From assembly GCA_947628445.1 (NCBI GenBank), contig CANQZX010000025.1, forward strand, positions 1-14,235: a DNA stretch of 14,235 bases, in the 5' to 3' direction. Below, piece by piece: positions 1-6,466 of this stretch. Origin of the DNA: an uncultured Bacilli bacterium (GTDB lineage Bacteria; Bacillota_I; Bacilli_A; RF39; UBA660). Both the position numbers and the translations under genes were made by a program. A model generated the notes under the pieces. It saw nothing but the letters and a program-made list of their open reading frames with translations, had not been told where the DNA came from and did not search any database. How positions within the stretch are numbered: the first letter of the stretch is position 1; each line of letters starts with the position of its first letter.

Positions 1-32
1 AAAAACTTCCTTTCAAAAAAAATTTTTGAAGG
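1..32 (-). terminator. Terminator-like end of the minus-strand RNA
   Basis: On the minus strand CCTTCAAAAA (32-23) can pair, with one bulge, to TTTTTTGAAAGG (20-9), and five T follow at 5-1. Alternatively, the closing helix of the RNA followed by eight U at 22-15 could itself end transcription. The stem is mostly A-U, so the exact end is uncertain. Confidence 0.4.
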
Positions 33-220
33 AGTGAGTTGTCTATGTGATTAACACTAAGAATTAACTAAAGTCAATGATTAGTCTACAGCCTTAAAGG
101 ACTACTCATGTGTGCTTGAAACAATCACATTTGCACTGGTTAAAATACTGATTTAATCCAAAGAGTTACAGGAAGTCTGCAACTCCTCCTACCGTGCTTT
201 GTAGTACACACTCCTTCAAG
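15..220 (-). ncRNA. Probable structured small RNA, about 205 nt, class not identified
   Basis: No protein gene is convincing here, but the minus strand has everything expected of a small RNA gene. A good promoter lies at 255-227 and predicts a start near 220. The 5' end (219-209, TTGAAGGAGTG) pairs perfectly with 36-26 (CACTCCTTCAA), an 11-bp closing helix, followed by a run of eight U at 22-15. Inside are three clear hairpins: 185-163 (9 bp, GAGTTGCAG with CTGTAACTC), 159-138 (GG-TTAAA with TTTAA-CC) and 85-56 (5 bp, a symmetrical TC/TC internal loop, then 6 bp around a TTTA loop). Length and closing stem recall 6S RNA, but several short hairpins inside the stem fit a multibranched RNA better than the 6S rod. 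I do not recognise RNase P, SRP RNA or a T-box. It is divergent from tsaD. Confidence 0.6.
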
Positions 221-226
221 GTTGAT

Positions 227-255
227 ATTATAAATATAAAATAAATTTTGTTCAA
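227..255 (-). promoter_or_regulatory. Promoter of the minus-strand small RNA
   Basis: Read on the minus strand, TTGAAC (255-250) is followed by a 17-bp spacer and a perfect TATAAT (232-227). The predicted start, about 7 bases downstream near position 220, coincides with the first base pairs of the closing helix of the structured RNA. Confidence 0.6.
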
Positions 256-308
256 TGTTTTCATGACAATGTGTGCCTTGAACAAAGTGAAAGGAATGTG
301 AGGTTAAA

Positions 309-1313
309 ATGGAAGATGTATATATTTTAGCAATTGAATCTTCGTGTGATGAAACGAGTATTGCCATTATTAAAAATGGTCGGGAAGTGGAATCTTTATC
401 AATTTCCACCCAAATGAAAACTCATGCGGCTTTTGGTGGGGTCGTACCGGAAATTGCTTCTCGGATGCACACCGAAAACTTTACTTTTGTTTTAGAAGAT
501 TGTTTAAATAAAAGCAGTGTGGGGATGGATCAAATCGCGGCGATTGCCGTTACTTATAAACCTGGATTATTAGGTTCACTTTTAGTAGGTGTTGAGTTTG
601 CTAAAACTTTAGCATATGTTTATCATAAGCCCTTAATTAAAGTTAATCATTTAATCGGTCATATTTATGCCAACGCTTTAGAAAATGAATTAAAGTTTCC
701 GTTACTTGCCTTAGTGGTAAGTGGGGGCCATACGGAATTAGTTATTATGGAAGACGATTATAAATTTAAAACTTTAGGGGCAACGATGGACGATGCTATT
801 GGTGAGGCCTATGATAAAGTGGCCCGGGTTTTAGATATTCCTTATCCTGGTGGTCCTGGTATTGAACGCTTAGCGGCCACTGGTAACAATAGTTACGATT
901 TGCCACGGCCGGTTTTAGATGATACTTATAACTTTAGTTATAGTGGTCTTAAAAGTAGTATTATCAATTTAGTCCATAATGAAAAACAACGGGGCCATGA
1001 AATTAAGCAAGCGGATTTGGCTTGTAGTTTCCAAACAGTGGCTATCGATGAATTATGTCGGAAATTAGAATTAGGTTTAAAAAATACGGGCATTAAAAAT
1101 GTTATTGTAGCTGGAGGTGTTTCAGCGAATAACTACTTACGCGAAGAAATAACTAAAAGTTGTGCTAAATACGATGCCCATGTCTCTATTCCCAAATTAC
1201 TTTATTGTACCGATAATGCCGCCATGATTGGTGCGGCGGCCTATCCCTTATATTTAAAACATGATTTCGCAGATTATTCTTTAAATGCCGAAAGCCAAGC
1301 CAATATTGGCTAA
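309..1313 (+). CDS. tsaD: tRNA N6-adenosine threonylcarbamoyltransferase TsaD
   Basis: TsaD transfers the threonylcarbamoyl group from threonylcarbamoyl-AMP to A37 of tRNAs that read ANN codons (t6A), in the cytoplasm with TsaB and TsaE. The 334-aa length is normal for the family. Visible hallmarks are the ASKHA nucleotide-fold motif ESSCDETS (10-17), the metal-binding HxxxH pair H114/H118, the glycine-rich VSGGHTEL (137-144), the AGGVSAN loop (268-274) and the late metal ligand D302 in TDNAAMI. The ATG has an SD-like GTGAGG five bases upstream. The usual partners tsaB and rimI are not next to it; upstream is a divergent small RNA and downstream the tmRNA gene. I could not place a convincing promoter in 220-308. 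The assignment is secure from the motifs. Confidence 0.97.
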   Translation: MEDVYILAIESSCDETSIAIIKNGREVESLSISTQMKTHAAFGGVVPEIASRMHTENFTFVLEDCLNKSSVGMDQIAAIAVTYKPGLLGSLLVGVEFAKTLAYVYHKPLIKVNHLIGHIYANALENELKFPLLALVVSGGHTELVIMEDDYKFKTLGATMDDAIGEAYDKVARVLDIPYPGGPGIERLAATGNNSYDLPRPVLDDTYNFSYSGLKSSIINLVHNEKQRGHEIKQADLACSFQTVAIDELCRKLELGLKNTGIKNVIVAGGVSANNYLREEITKSCAKYDAHVSIPKLLYCTDNAAMIGAAAYPLYLKHDFADYSLNAESQANIG

Positions 1314-1317
1314 AAAC

Positions 1318-1346
1318 TGGACAAAAGGCCGTAAATATGCTAAAAT
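1318..1346 (+). promoter_or_regulatory. Promoter of the tmRNA gene
   Basis: TGGACA (1318-1323) and TAAAAT (1341-1346) are separated by exactly 17 bp, with an extended -10 TG at 1338-1339. This is the best sigma-A-type match in the window, as expected for an abundant stable RNA. Transcription should start near 1353, a few bases before the mature 5' end at 1358. Confidence 0.75.
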
Positions 1347-1357
1347 ATTAGTTGTCT

Positions 1358-1715
1358 GGGGTAGTTTTTGGTTTCGACATGTGTTACTAGATATGACTGC
1401 AAGTGGTTGGCATACCTTAAAATGCAAAACTAAATTTTAAATGACGAAACTAATTATGGTTTCGCTCCTGCATACGCTTAATAGAAAGCTAGGGAGCACT
1501 TCTGTTCAATTTCTCTTATAGGTTGAATAAGAGGTTCATAAATATAAGATATAATATATTAATTGTTTAGGTTAGTATATCGAACATTCACTAAACTTAC
1601 TAATTATTAGGTTAGTGTAGAGCCGTTTAATTAGGATATTTAATTCTACCTAAACTTGTAGATGTTGTATCATAGGGCATATTGGACAGGGGTCCAAATC
1701 CCCTCTACTCCACCA
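1358..1715 (+). ncRNA. ssrA: Transfer-messenger RNA (tmRNA)
   Basis: tmRNA enters stalled ribosomes with SmpB, acts first as alanyl-tRNA, then supplies a short reading frame that tags the stalled peptide for proteolysis. The ends form the tRNA-like part: GGGGTAG (1358-1364) pairs with CTACTCC (1705-1711) over 7 bp with one G-U, followed by encoded ACCA to 1715. The acceptor has the G-U wobble as its third pair, as in tRNA-Ala. TTTCGACA near 1372 is the conserved 5' element. The T arm is AGGGG-TCCAAAT-CCCCT. At 358 nt it is a normal one-piece tmRNA. The tag frame most likely reads NDETNYGFAPAYA (1440-1478) and ends with TAA TAG (1479-1484); an upstream in-frame TAA at 1431 limits the resume codon to 1434, 1437 or 1440. 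Confidence 0.95.
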
Positions 1716-1726
1716 AATAGAATTGT

Positions 1727-1756
1727 AACTCGAGAATGTCTCGAGTTTTAATATTT
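1727..1756 (+). terminator. Terminator after tmRNA
   Basis: An 8-bp hairpin, AACTCGAG (1727-1734) with CTCGAGTT (1740-1747) around a 5-base loop, is followed by a T-rich stretch. It lies just 12 bases after the CCA end of the tmRNA. Confidence 0.75.
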
Positions 1757-1765
1757 CTTATTTTG

Positions 1766-1774
1766 TGCTATATT
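1766..1774 (+). promoter_or_regulatory. Extended -10 before the 125-aa gene
   Basis: TG-C-TATATT at 1766-1774 fits an extended -10 box; the -35 region (TTTTAA, 1746-1751) is weak. The box ends 18 bp before the ATG at 1793. Since a terminator separates this gene from tmRNA, it needs its own promoter. Confidence 0.4.
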
Positions 1775-1792
1775 TAATTTAAAGGAGTAAAT

Positions 1793-2170
1793 ATGGATAG
1801 TATTTATAATATTAGAATTATTCGTAGTGGTTGTAATATCTATTATGGCACGGTAACAATTGATGAAAATAATATTATCAAGGGCTTTTGTATTGAGACT
1901 AATTATAATAGCAAAGTGACTATATATGGGAGTATAAAAGAAGATAATTTTTATTTGGAAATTATTAATGGGGATTATCTTACTCCTATCATGGGGAGTA
2001 TCGATAAGGATGAATTTACCATCGAAACTCTAGCCCCAGGTATTTACTACTATGGCACTACTTTAGATGCCCGGCAGGATCATTGTCATATTGAATTAAT
2101 TCCAATTAAAAATTTGGAACAAGAGATAAAAAATATTAAAATTACGCGGACTTTAAAAAAACAATCTTAG
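1793..2170 (+). CDS. Hypothetical protein, 125 aa, beta-rich
   Basis: I do not recognise this protein. It has a strong SD, AAAGGAG at 1781-1787, five bases before the ATG, so it is very probably translated. It has no signal peptide or membrane segment. The sequence alternates short hydrophobic and polar stretches with Gly/Asn/Asp turns (GTVTIDENN, VTIYGSIKEDNFYLEI, GSIDKDEFTIETLAPG), which suggests an all-beta fold of about 100 residues, followed by a basic helical tail (LEQEIKNIKITRTLKKQS). It stands alone between the tmRNA terminator and a convergent gene. Its last codons form one arm of a terminator hairpin, and its TAG stop overlaps the stop of the gene on the other strand by 4 bp. Confidence 0.8.
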   Translation: MDSIYNIRIIRSGCNIYYGTVTIDENNIIKGFCIETNYNSKVTIYGSIKEDNFYLEIINGDYLTPIMGSIDKDEFTIETLAPGIYYYGTTLDARQDHCHIELIPIKNLEQEIKNIKITRTLKKQS

Positions 2171-2201
2171 TTTTTCGTTAAGATTGTTATTTTTTTATTT
2201 T
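2160..2201. terminator. Bidirectional terminator shared by two convergent genes
   Basis: AACAATCTTA (2160-2169) pairs perfectly with TAAGATTGTT (2179-2188) over 10 bp around a 9-base loop. On the plus strand it is followed by a seven-T run and more T. On the minus strand the same hairpin is followed by TTTTTTAAAG. It can therefore stop transcription from both sides. Both arms are coding: the left arm holds the last codons of the 125-aa gene, and the right arm codes for the C-terminal ITIL of the DUF421 protein. Confidence 0.85.
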
Positions 2202-2844
2202 GGTTAATAGTTAAAAGGGCTACATTAGGTAATTTAATTTGTTTATTTTTTAAATAATTATTAAGCCAACTTTTGGTCTTGTGGGCTTTTTTTAATTCTT
2301 CCATATCAACTACGCCATCAACAATTAAATTATAACTGAGGGTTTGTTTACTACTATTTTTTTGGATATTGGCTTTTATGTCACTACTGGTAAGGGGTTG
2401 GGCTTTTTCCTTTAAGAGAATGGAAATATTGCCGGATGGTTCTAAAACCGCACAATCTAAATCATTAATATCAAAGCACCCTTTAAGGCGACAATTTTCT
2501 AAAACTTTGGCGACACTTAGTTTAGCATTTTCCAAATTAGCGTAATTAAAGTTATTATTTTCAAATAGGGTAATTGGTTCGCCATCCATAATTTCTTCAA
2601 CAGTATGATTATAAAGCGATAGGAGTGAGGCCAAATAACCAATTAAGGCAAAAGTTACTAAAGCAATTAAGCCATCATAAAGGGGTGTATCTAAACTAAT
2701 GATAGAATCCGCGGCAATGGAGCCCAAAGTAATACTTAAGACATAATCATACAAAGTTAAGTTTTTAATTTGTTTCTTGCCGAGAATTTTAACAATTAAA
2801 AATAAAAAAATAAACATAATAATTGATCGATAAATAATTTCCAT
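2167..2844 (-). CDS. DUF421 (YetF-family) membrane protein
   Basis: 225 aa. The N-terminus carries three predicted membrane helices (about 4-22, 33-50 and 57-77), and the conserved family stretch GKKQIKNLTLYDYVLSITLGS (22-42) spans the first loop and second helix. A cytoplasmic alpha/beta domain follows with DGEPITLFENN (87-97), the NCRLKGCFDINDLD region (117-130) and AVLEPSGNISIL (132-143), all typical of DUF421. Members occur in many copies in spore-forming Bacilli, where some affect spore properties; the biochemical role is not settled. The ATG is preceded by AGGTGA four bases upstream, and a CATAAT box lies 16 bp before the start. It follows the HTH-membrane protein gene by 48 bp on the same strand and may be co-transcribed with it. 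Family assignment is confident, function is not. Confidence 0.9.
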   Translation of the reverse strand: MEIIYRSIIMFIFLFLIVKILGKKQIKNLTLYDYVLSITLGSIAADSIISLDTPLYDGLIALVTFALIGYLASLLSLYNHTVEEIMDGEPITLFENNNFNYANLENAKLSVAKVLENCRLKGCFDINDLDCAVLEPSGNISILLKEKAQPLTSSDIKANIQKNSSKQTLSYNLIVDGVVDMEELKKAHKTKSWLNNYLKNKQIKLPNVALLTINQNKKITILTKN

Positions 2845-2860
2845 ATGATCACCTATGATT

Positions 2861-2866
2861 ATTATG
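2861..2866 (-). promoter_or_regulatory. Possible -10 box of the DUF421 gene
   Basis: CATAAT on the minus strand ends 16 bp before the ATG, the same spacing seen at several other genes here. No good -35 element is visible. Transcription would begin almost on the SD AGGTGA (2854-2849). Confidence 0.35.
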
Positions 2867-2892
2867 CTTATATTTATTAAAACTATAACTGA

Positions 2893-3936
2893 TTAATTAA
2901 TAATAATGGTATTTAGTAAATCATTAATGTATTCTTGGGAAAAGTTTGGTCCGGCAAAAATGAAATTATAACTTAAATTATTTTTCAAAATGTGACAATC
3001 CCATATTTTATTAGTATTATCAGTAAATAGATAACCTTCATAATTGCCTTCCAGATAACTGATTTGGTAGTTAGCAAAGATGGCGGCTAAAGCCCAAGCC
3101 GCATAAGAGCCCCGAATATTTTGGGCGGAGGTAAAAATATTATGATGATAATTGGCTTCTTTACTTAAAAATTTAAAAAAGGTCATTTCATTAGTAATAT
3201 TGTGACTATATAAATATGCAATGCGATCTTGATTATTAATTTCTGGTAAATCGGCATTACCAAAATTAATTAGTTCCCCACCGCCTTCAAAAAAGTTTTG
3301 AAAAGGATAAGCTGAAATACTAATCATTACCGCACTATTATTAGTGTTATCTTTATAATTCCATTTTTTGATACTATAAGAATCTGTAGTCAGTGAATTT
3401 ATTTCGCTATAATTTGCAAAATCATTCCGGATTTTTAAATTATCTAAAACTAAATAAGCATTATCTTCTAATTCATGGGTCGCAATTTTTATCGTTTGAT
3501 AGTTTTGAAAGTTATTAATTACTTGATTTATCTCGGGGATTTTTTTAATGTTATATTTATTTAATAAATATATTTTGTAGCCCATAAAGGAAACAATTAC
3601 CATAATAATTATACTGACAATAAGTTTTAAAAATAACTTTTTAGTTTTTTGCCTTAAAGTTTTTTCGGAATAATTGATTGTGGCTTCGAGGGCTTCTTCA
3701 TTTTGGGAATTAATTTTATCTGGTTTTAGTGCTTCCCCTTGTAAAAGTTCATTTAAAGTAATATTTAAAGTTTGACTTAAAGGAATGAGTAAAGATAAAT
3801 CAGGCATATAATTACCCGTTTCCCATCGCGACACCGTTTTACCGGTTACTCCTAACTTATGGCCAAGTTCTTCTTGGGTCATATTTAACTTTTTGCGATT
3901 AAACGCAATAAACTTTCCAATTTTTTCTATATTCAT
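2893..3936 (-). CDS. Membrane-anchored XRE-family transcriptional regulator
   Basis: Residues 6-62 are a Cro/CI-type helix-turn-helix (KFIAFNRKKLNMTQEELGHKL, then VTGKTVSRWETGNYMPDLSLL). A charged linker leads to one membrane helix (about 102-121, LFLKLIVSIIIMVIVSFMGY), and about 225 residues would lie outside the cell. The outer part is not one I recognise. This layout suggests a one-component regulator that senses something outside or in the membrane and binds DNA while anchored; that is inference. The frame stays open to a TTG at 3948, but I choose the ATG at 3936 because GGTGAGG lies three bases upstream of it; the protein is then 347 aa. Many XRE regulators act on their own promoter or a neighbour, so the DUF421 gene 48 bp downstream is the obvious candidate target. 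Confidence 0.88.
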   Translation of the reverse strand: MNIEKIGKFIAFNRKKLNMTQEELGHKLGVTGKTVSRWETGNYMPDLSLLIPLSQTLNITLNELLQGEALKPDKINSQNEEALEATINYSEKTLRQKTKKLFLKLIVSIIIMVIVSFMGYKIYLLNKYNIKKIPEINQVINNFQNYQTIKIATHELEDNAYLVLDNLKIRNDFANYSEINSLTTDSYSIKKWNYKDNTNNSAVMISISAYPFQNFFEGGGELINFGNADLPEINNQDRIAYLYSHNITNEMTFFKFLSKEANYHHNIFTSAQNIRGSYAAWALAAIFANYQISYLEGNYEGYLFTDNTNKIWDCHILKNNLSYNFIFAGPNFSQEYINDLLNTIIIN

Positions 3937-3952
3937 TTGCCTCACCAATTAA

Positions 3953-3981
3953 ATCATAACAAAATAGTAATTATTTGTCTT
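3953..3981 (-). promoter_or_regulatory. Promoter candidate of the XRE-membrane gene
   Basis: On the minus strand AAGACA (3981-3976), a 17-bp spacer and TATGAT (3958-3953) with an extended TG (3961-3960). The -10 ends 16 bp before the ATG at 3936, so transcription would start right at the SD GGTGAGG (3946-3940). Confidence 0.45.
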
Positions 3982-4007
3982 CTACACAAAACGCGATTTT
4001 TTAAAAA

Positions 4008-4874
4008 TTAGCCCCGAGGGATAATGACTAAAAAAGGGGCTTCCGGATTAGGCGTATTTCTTTTTATTTGATAATGAATGCTTTCCTCTTCTAACCATTT
4101 TAAAATGGCTTGTCGTTCTTTTAAACCCTCAGGGTGTCCCGGATAAATAACTACTAATATTTTGCCTTTAGCATTTAACAATTTTAAGCCACCTTTTAAA
4201 GCGTTTAGCGTTGATTTAACCTTAGTCGTGATCATTTTATCACCGCCAGGTAAATAACCTAAATTAAACAAAATTAGGGCTATATTTTGGTTAACTTTTA
4301 AGTGACTTATATTTTCATGCGATTCTTGATGGAGTTCGACATTAGAAAAATCTTTGGTTAGTTCTTTTGTATTTTGAATGGCTTTTTCCTGAATATCATA
4401 ACCAATGACTTTTCCTTCGGGAACCATTTGGGCTAAAAATAGGGTATCATGTCCATTTCCAACGGTTGCATCAATAACGATGCTATCTTTTTTTACTGTC
4501 AATTGAATTTGTCTTTTAACCTCATTTAAAATACTTCTCTTAAAACCCTGATAAGTTAACCGTTTTTTTAAAAGTGCAGTTATTTCTTTTTGATAGGGCA
4601 TGTTTTTGATGGTAATCGTTTCCTTGAGATTTTCCACGAAAGTACATAATATTTTGATAACCTCTTCTTGTGTTAAGTTTGGGAAATTAACTACCGTTAA
4701 ATTAAGGTTGGTAAGAGGTAGAGCATTTAAATAATTAAAACAAGGTTGAGTTAGTTTTAAATCATAAGTTAGATTTAAAGTTAATTTAGTATCTTTTAAT
4801 AATTTAATCTGCGTTATTTGTGCACTTTCCTTTTGTAAATCCGCAAAATCGAGGGTTATTATTTTTTCTGGCAT
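4008..4874 (-). CDS. mnmM: MnmM/YtqB-type tRNA methyltransferase with an N-terminal extension
   Basis: The C-terminal part (about 112-288) is the class I SAM methyltransferase of the YtqB family. Motif I is VIDATVGNGHDT (133-144), the family signature is FNLGYLPGGDK (203-213), then YPGHPEG (244-250) and NTPNPEAPFLV (273-283). B. subtilis and S. aureus YtqB are MnmM, which methylates aminomethyl-uridine at the wobble position of certain tRNAs to mnm5(s2)U; the same reaction is likely here. The family is usually near 190 aa, so about 100 N-terminal residues are extra. They look leucine-rich and partly beta, with no recognised domain. Two ATG codons are adjacent; I choose the second (4874) because AGGTGA is then four bases away rather than one. 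Divergent from the gene at 4969. Confidence 0.88.
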   Translation of the reverse strand: MPEKIITLDFADLQKESAQITQIKLLKDTKLTLNLTYDLKLTQPCFNYLNALPLTNLNLTVVNFPNLTQEEVIKILCTFVENLKETITIKNMPYQKEITALLKKRLTYQGFKRSILNEVKRQIQLTVKKDSIVIDATVGNGHDTLFLAQMVPEGKVIGYDIQEKAIQNTKELTKDFSNVELHQESHENISHLKVNQNIALILFNLGYLPGGDKMITTKVKSTLNALKGGLKLLNAKGKILVVIYPGHPEGLKERQAILKWLEEESIHYQIKRNTPNPEAPFLVIIPRG

Positions 4875-4891
4875 CATATCACCTTTTTATA

Positions 4892-4900
4892 ATCATAACA
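4892..4900 (-). promoter_or_regulatory. Extended -10 before mnmM
   Basis: TG-T-TATGAT on the minus strand (4900-4892), the same nine bases as at the XRE-membrane gene. The box ends 17 bp before the ATG at 4874, putting the predicted start at the SD. No good -35 is visible. Confidence 0.45.
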
Positions 4901-4968
4901 CAATCTGCAAAATTAAGAATTTATTTTTAAAAAATAATGCTACTCTTAAAAGGAAAGGAGAAAAGTTT

Positions 4969-5631
4969 ATGTATCTTTTTACGAAAAGTGCCGGGGAGAT
5001 TTTAGTTTATGAAATGGTCCCCAATAGTAGCAAAATAAAAAGTTTTCGGAATGCCCTATTACAAGATAATCCGTTGGAAGCAAAGACCCTTATTTCCAAT
5101 AATGCGGATACTTTAAAGTATCTTGAAAATGCCGAAATATTAAGGCATAGTGATCTTGTTTTTGATAATCAAGGTCTAATGGATCGAGGCCATTATGCTT
5201 ATTTTACTAAAGAAGAGGGCAATCTTGCTTCTTTAGTTTCTGCGTTTATTAATGGCAAGTTTGATTTAAACCCTCTTATAAAAGTAGTTAATGATGATTT
5301 AAGGGCCACTTATCCTTATTACTATTTACTTTTAACCGAAAACTATCGCGAAATTAATAATTTAAAACCAGAATATCAACTAGCCAATATCTTGGTCTTG
5401 CCGGAGCCACTATATTTATTACAACTTTTAATTCAAGGGAATTTTTCCCGAGTTATTAATGCCGACATTACGCCGTTCTTAAAATTATTTACCTTTGCTT
5501 ATGTTAAAAAAATTGCGTTTCTTGATGTTGTCGATATTATGCATTTAGGTCTTTTAAAGGGTAACCTTACTACATTAGAAACCACTTTAGAGGTAGGTAG
5601 TCAAATTTTAAAAAGGGCTAGAGTTAGATAA
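4969..5631 (+). CDS. Hypothetical protein, 220 aa
   Basis: I do not recognise this protein. A strong SD (AAAGGAG, 4954-4960, eight bases before the ATG) supports the start. It has no signal peptide and no clear membrane helix. It appears mainly helical, with leucine-rich stretches in the C-terminal half (EPLYLLQLLIQGNFSRVI, FLKLFTFAYVKKIAFLDVVD) and an early SFRNALLQDNPLEAKTLISNN segment that loosely recalls helical-repeat proteins; I could not define a repeat. It is divergent from mnmM, 91 bp apart, and 57 bp upstream of the HTH-CYTH gene on the same strand with no terminator between, so the two may be co-transcribed. Confidence 0.78.
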   Translation: MYLFTKSAGEILVYEMVPNSSKIKSFRNALLQDNPLEAKTLISNNADTLKYLENAEILRHSDLVFDNQGLMDRGHYAYFTKEEGNLASLVSAFINGKFDLNPLIKVVNDDLRATYPYYYLLLTENYREINNLKPEYQLANILVLPEPLYLLQLLIQGNFSRVINADITPFLKLFTFAYVKKIAFLDVVDIMHLGLLKGNLTTLETTLEVGSQILKRARVR

Positions 5632-5637
5632 GGAAGA

Positions 5638-5667
5638 TTGCTTTTATAAGTTAAAAAGTATTACAAT
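5638..5667 (+). promoter_or_regulatory. Promoter candidate of the HTH-CYTH gene
   Basis: TTGCTT (5638-5643), 18-bp spacer and TACAAT (5662-5667), ending 21 bp before the ATG at 5689. Transcription would start near the SD AAGGGAG (5673-5679). Confidence 0.35.
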
Positions 5668-5688
5668 TGAAGAAGGGAGATAAAGTAA

Positions 5689-6414
5689 ATGATAAGTACT
5701 AAAATAAAAAACTTAAGAAAGGCCAATAATTTATCGCAAAAGGAATTAGCCCAAAAACTCTATGTTACGGACAAAACAATTTCTAGTTGGGAACAAGGTC
5801 GGACCGAACCAGATATTGCGATGATTATTAAACTAAGTGAAATATTTCATTGCCAAACAGATTATTTATTAAATGATAATAATCCCAAGAATGAAACCGA
5901 AATGGAATTAAAAATTGCATTAACAGCCAAAGAATACCAAGATTTAAGGATACTTTTAAAAGCTAAAACAACATATCAAGGGGAAATGTTGCAAAGTGAT
6001 ACTTATTTAGCCCTACCTAATCGTAAACATGAATATCTAAGAATTGGCCATCGCGGTAATAAAAATATTTTAACTTACAAAGCCCAACAAGAAAATCGTT
6101 GCGCGGAATTAGAGGTTGAGGTTGATAATCTAAATATTTTAAAAAAAATATTTCAAAATCTAGGTTTTATGCCAATTGGCACGGTGGAGAAATTAAGACA
6201 AACTTATTTATACTTAGATAAATATGAAATAGCCTTAGATCAAGTAAAAGATGTAGGTTACTTTGTGGAAATTGAAATTAAAAAATATGAACTGGACCAA
6301 AAGGCCGAATATTTAAAATTAATCCAAGTGGCAAAAGATTGGAATCTTAATTTGGCTAATTTGGCGACCAAGCATTATTTAGATTATCTTTTAGAAAAAA
6401 ATGAAAAAAAGTAG
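5689..6414 (+). CDS. XRE helix-turn-helix fused to a CYTH (CyaB/ThTPase-like) domain
   Basis: Residues 4-60 are a Cro/CI helix-turn-helix (KIKNLRKANNLSQKELAQKL, TDKTISSWEQGRTEPDIAM). The rest is a CYTH domain, the triphosphate tunnel fold of class IV adenylate cyclases and thiamine-triphosphatases. The defining ExExK motif is E71-x-E73-x-K75. The other polar positions of the tunnel also seem present: R118 in EYLRIG, K131 in LTYKA, E143/E145 in LEVEV, R170 in EKLRQTYLY, D184 in IALDQV and E194/E196 in GYFVEIEIKK. The site therefore looks intact, so the protein could bind or cleave a nucleotide or other triphosphate and couple that to DNA binding. That coupling is inference. SD AAGGGAG lies nine bases before the ATG. 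Domain calls are firm from the motifs; substrate and target are unknown. Confidence 0.9.
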   Translation: MISTKIKNLRKANNLSQKELAQKLYVTDKTISSWEQGRTEPDIAMIIKLSEIFHCQTDYLLNDNNPKNETEMELKIALTAKEYQDLRILLKAKTTYQGEMLQSDTYLALPNRKHEYLRIGHRGNKNILTYKAQQENRCAELEVEVDNLNILKKIFQNLGFMPIGTVEKLRQTYLYLDKYEIALDQVKDVGYFVEIEIKKYELDQKAEYLKLIQVAKDWNLNLANLATKHYLDYLLEKNEKK

Positions 6415-6434
6415 ATTAAATGTTTAATTATTGA

Positions 6435-6440
6435 TACAAT
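6435..6440 (+). promoter_or_regulatory. Possible -10 box before the 456-aa gene
   Basis: TACAAT at 6435-6440, 26 bp before the ATG at 6467. There is no clear -35 element and no TG extension, so this is a weak call. Confidence 0.3.
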
Positions 6441-6466
6441 ATTGTTAAGGATGGGAGGTTTTGGTT

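Noticed and set aside
108..289. Similar stretches ATGTGTGCTTGAAAC (108-122) and ATGTGTGCCTTGAAC (269-283)
   Set aside because: Only one pair, imperfect, with no further copies or flanking pattern; not enough to call a repeat or operator.
1..308. RNase P RNA, SRP RNA or T-box leader in the upstream region
   Set aside because: None of their conserved sequence motifs is visible on either strand.
140..409. Open frame of 89 codons on the minus strand, opposite the tsaD start
   Set aside because: It overlaps the tsaD N-terminus and the structured RNA, lacks an SD, and the protein has no recognisable feature; it is a shadow.
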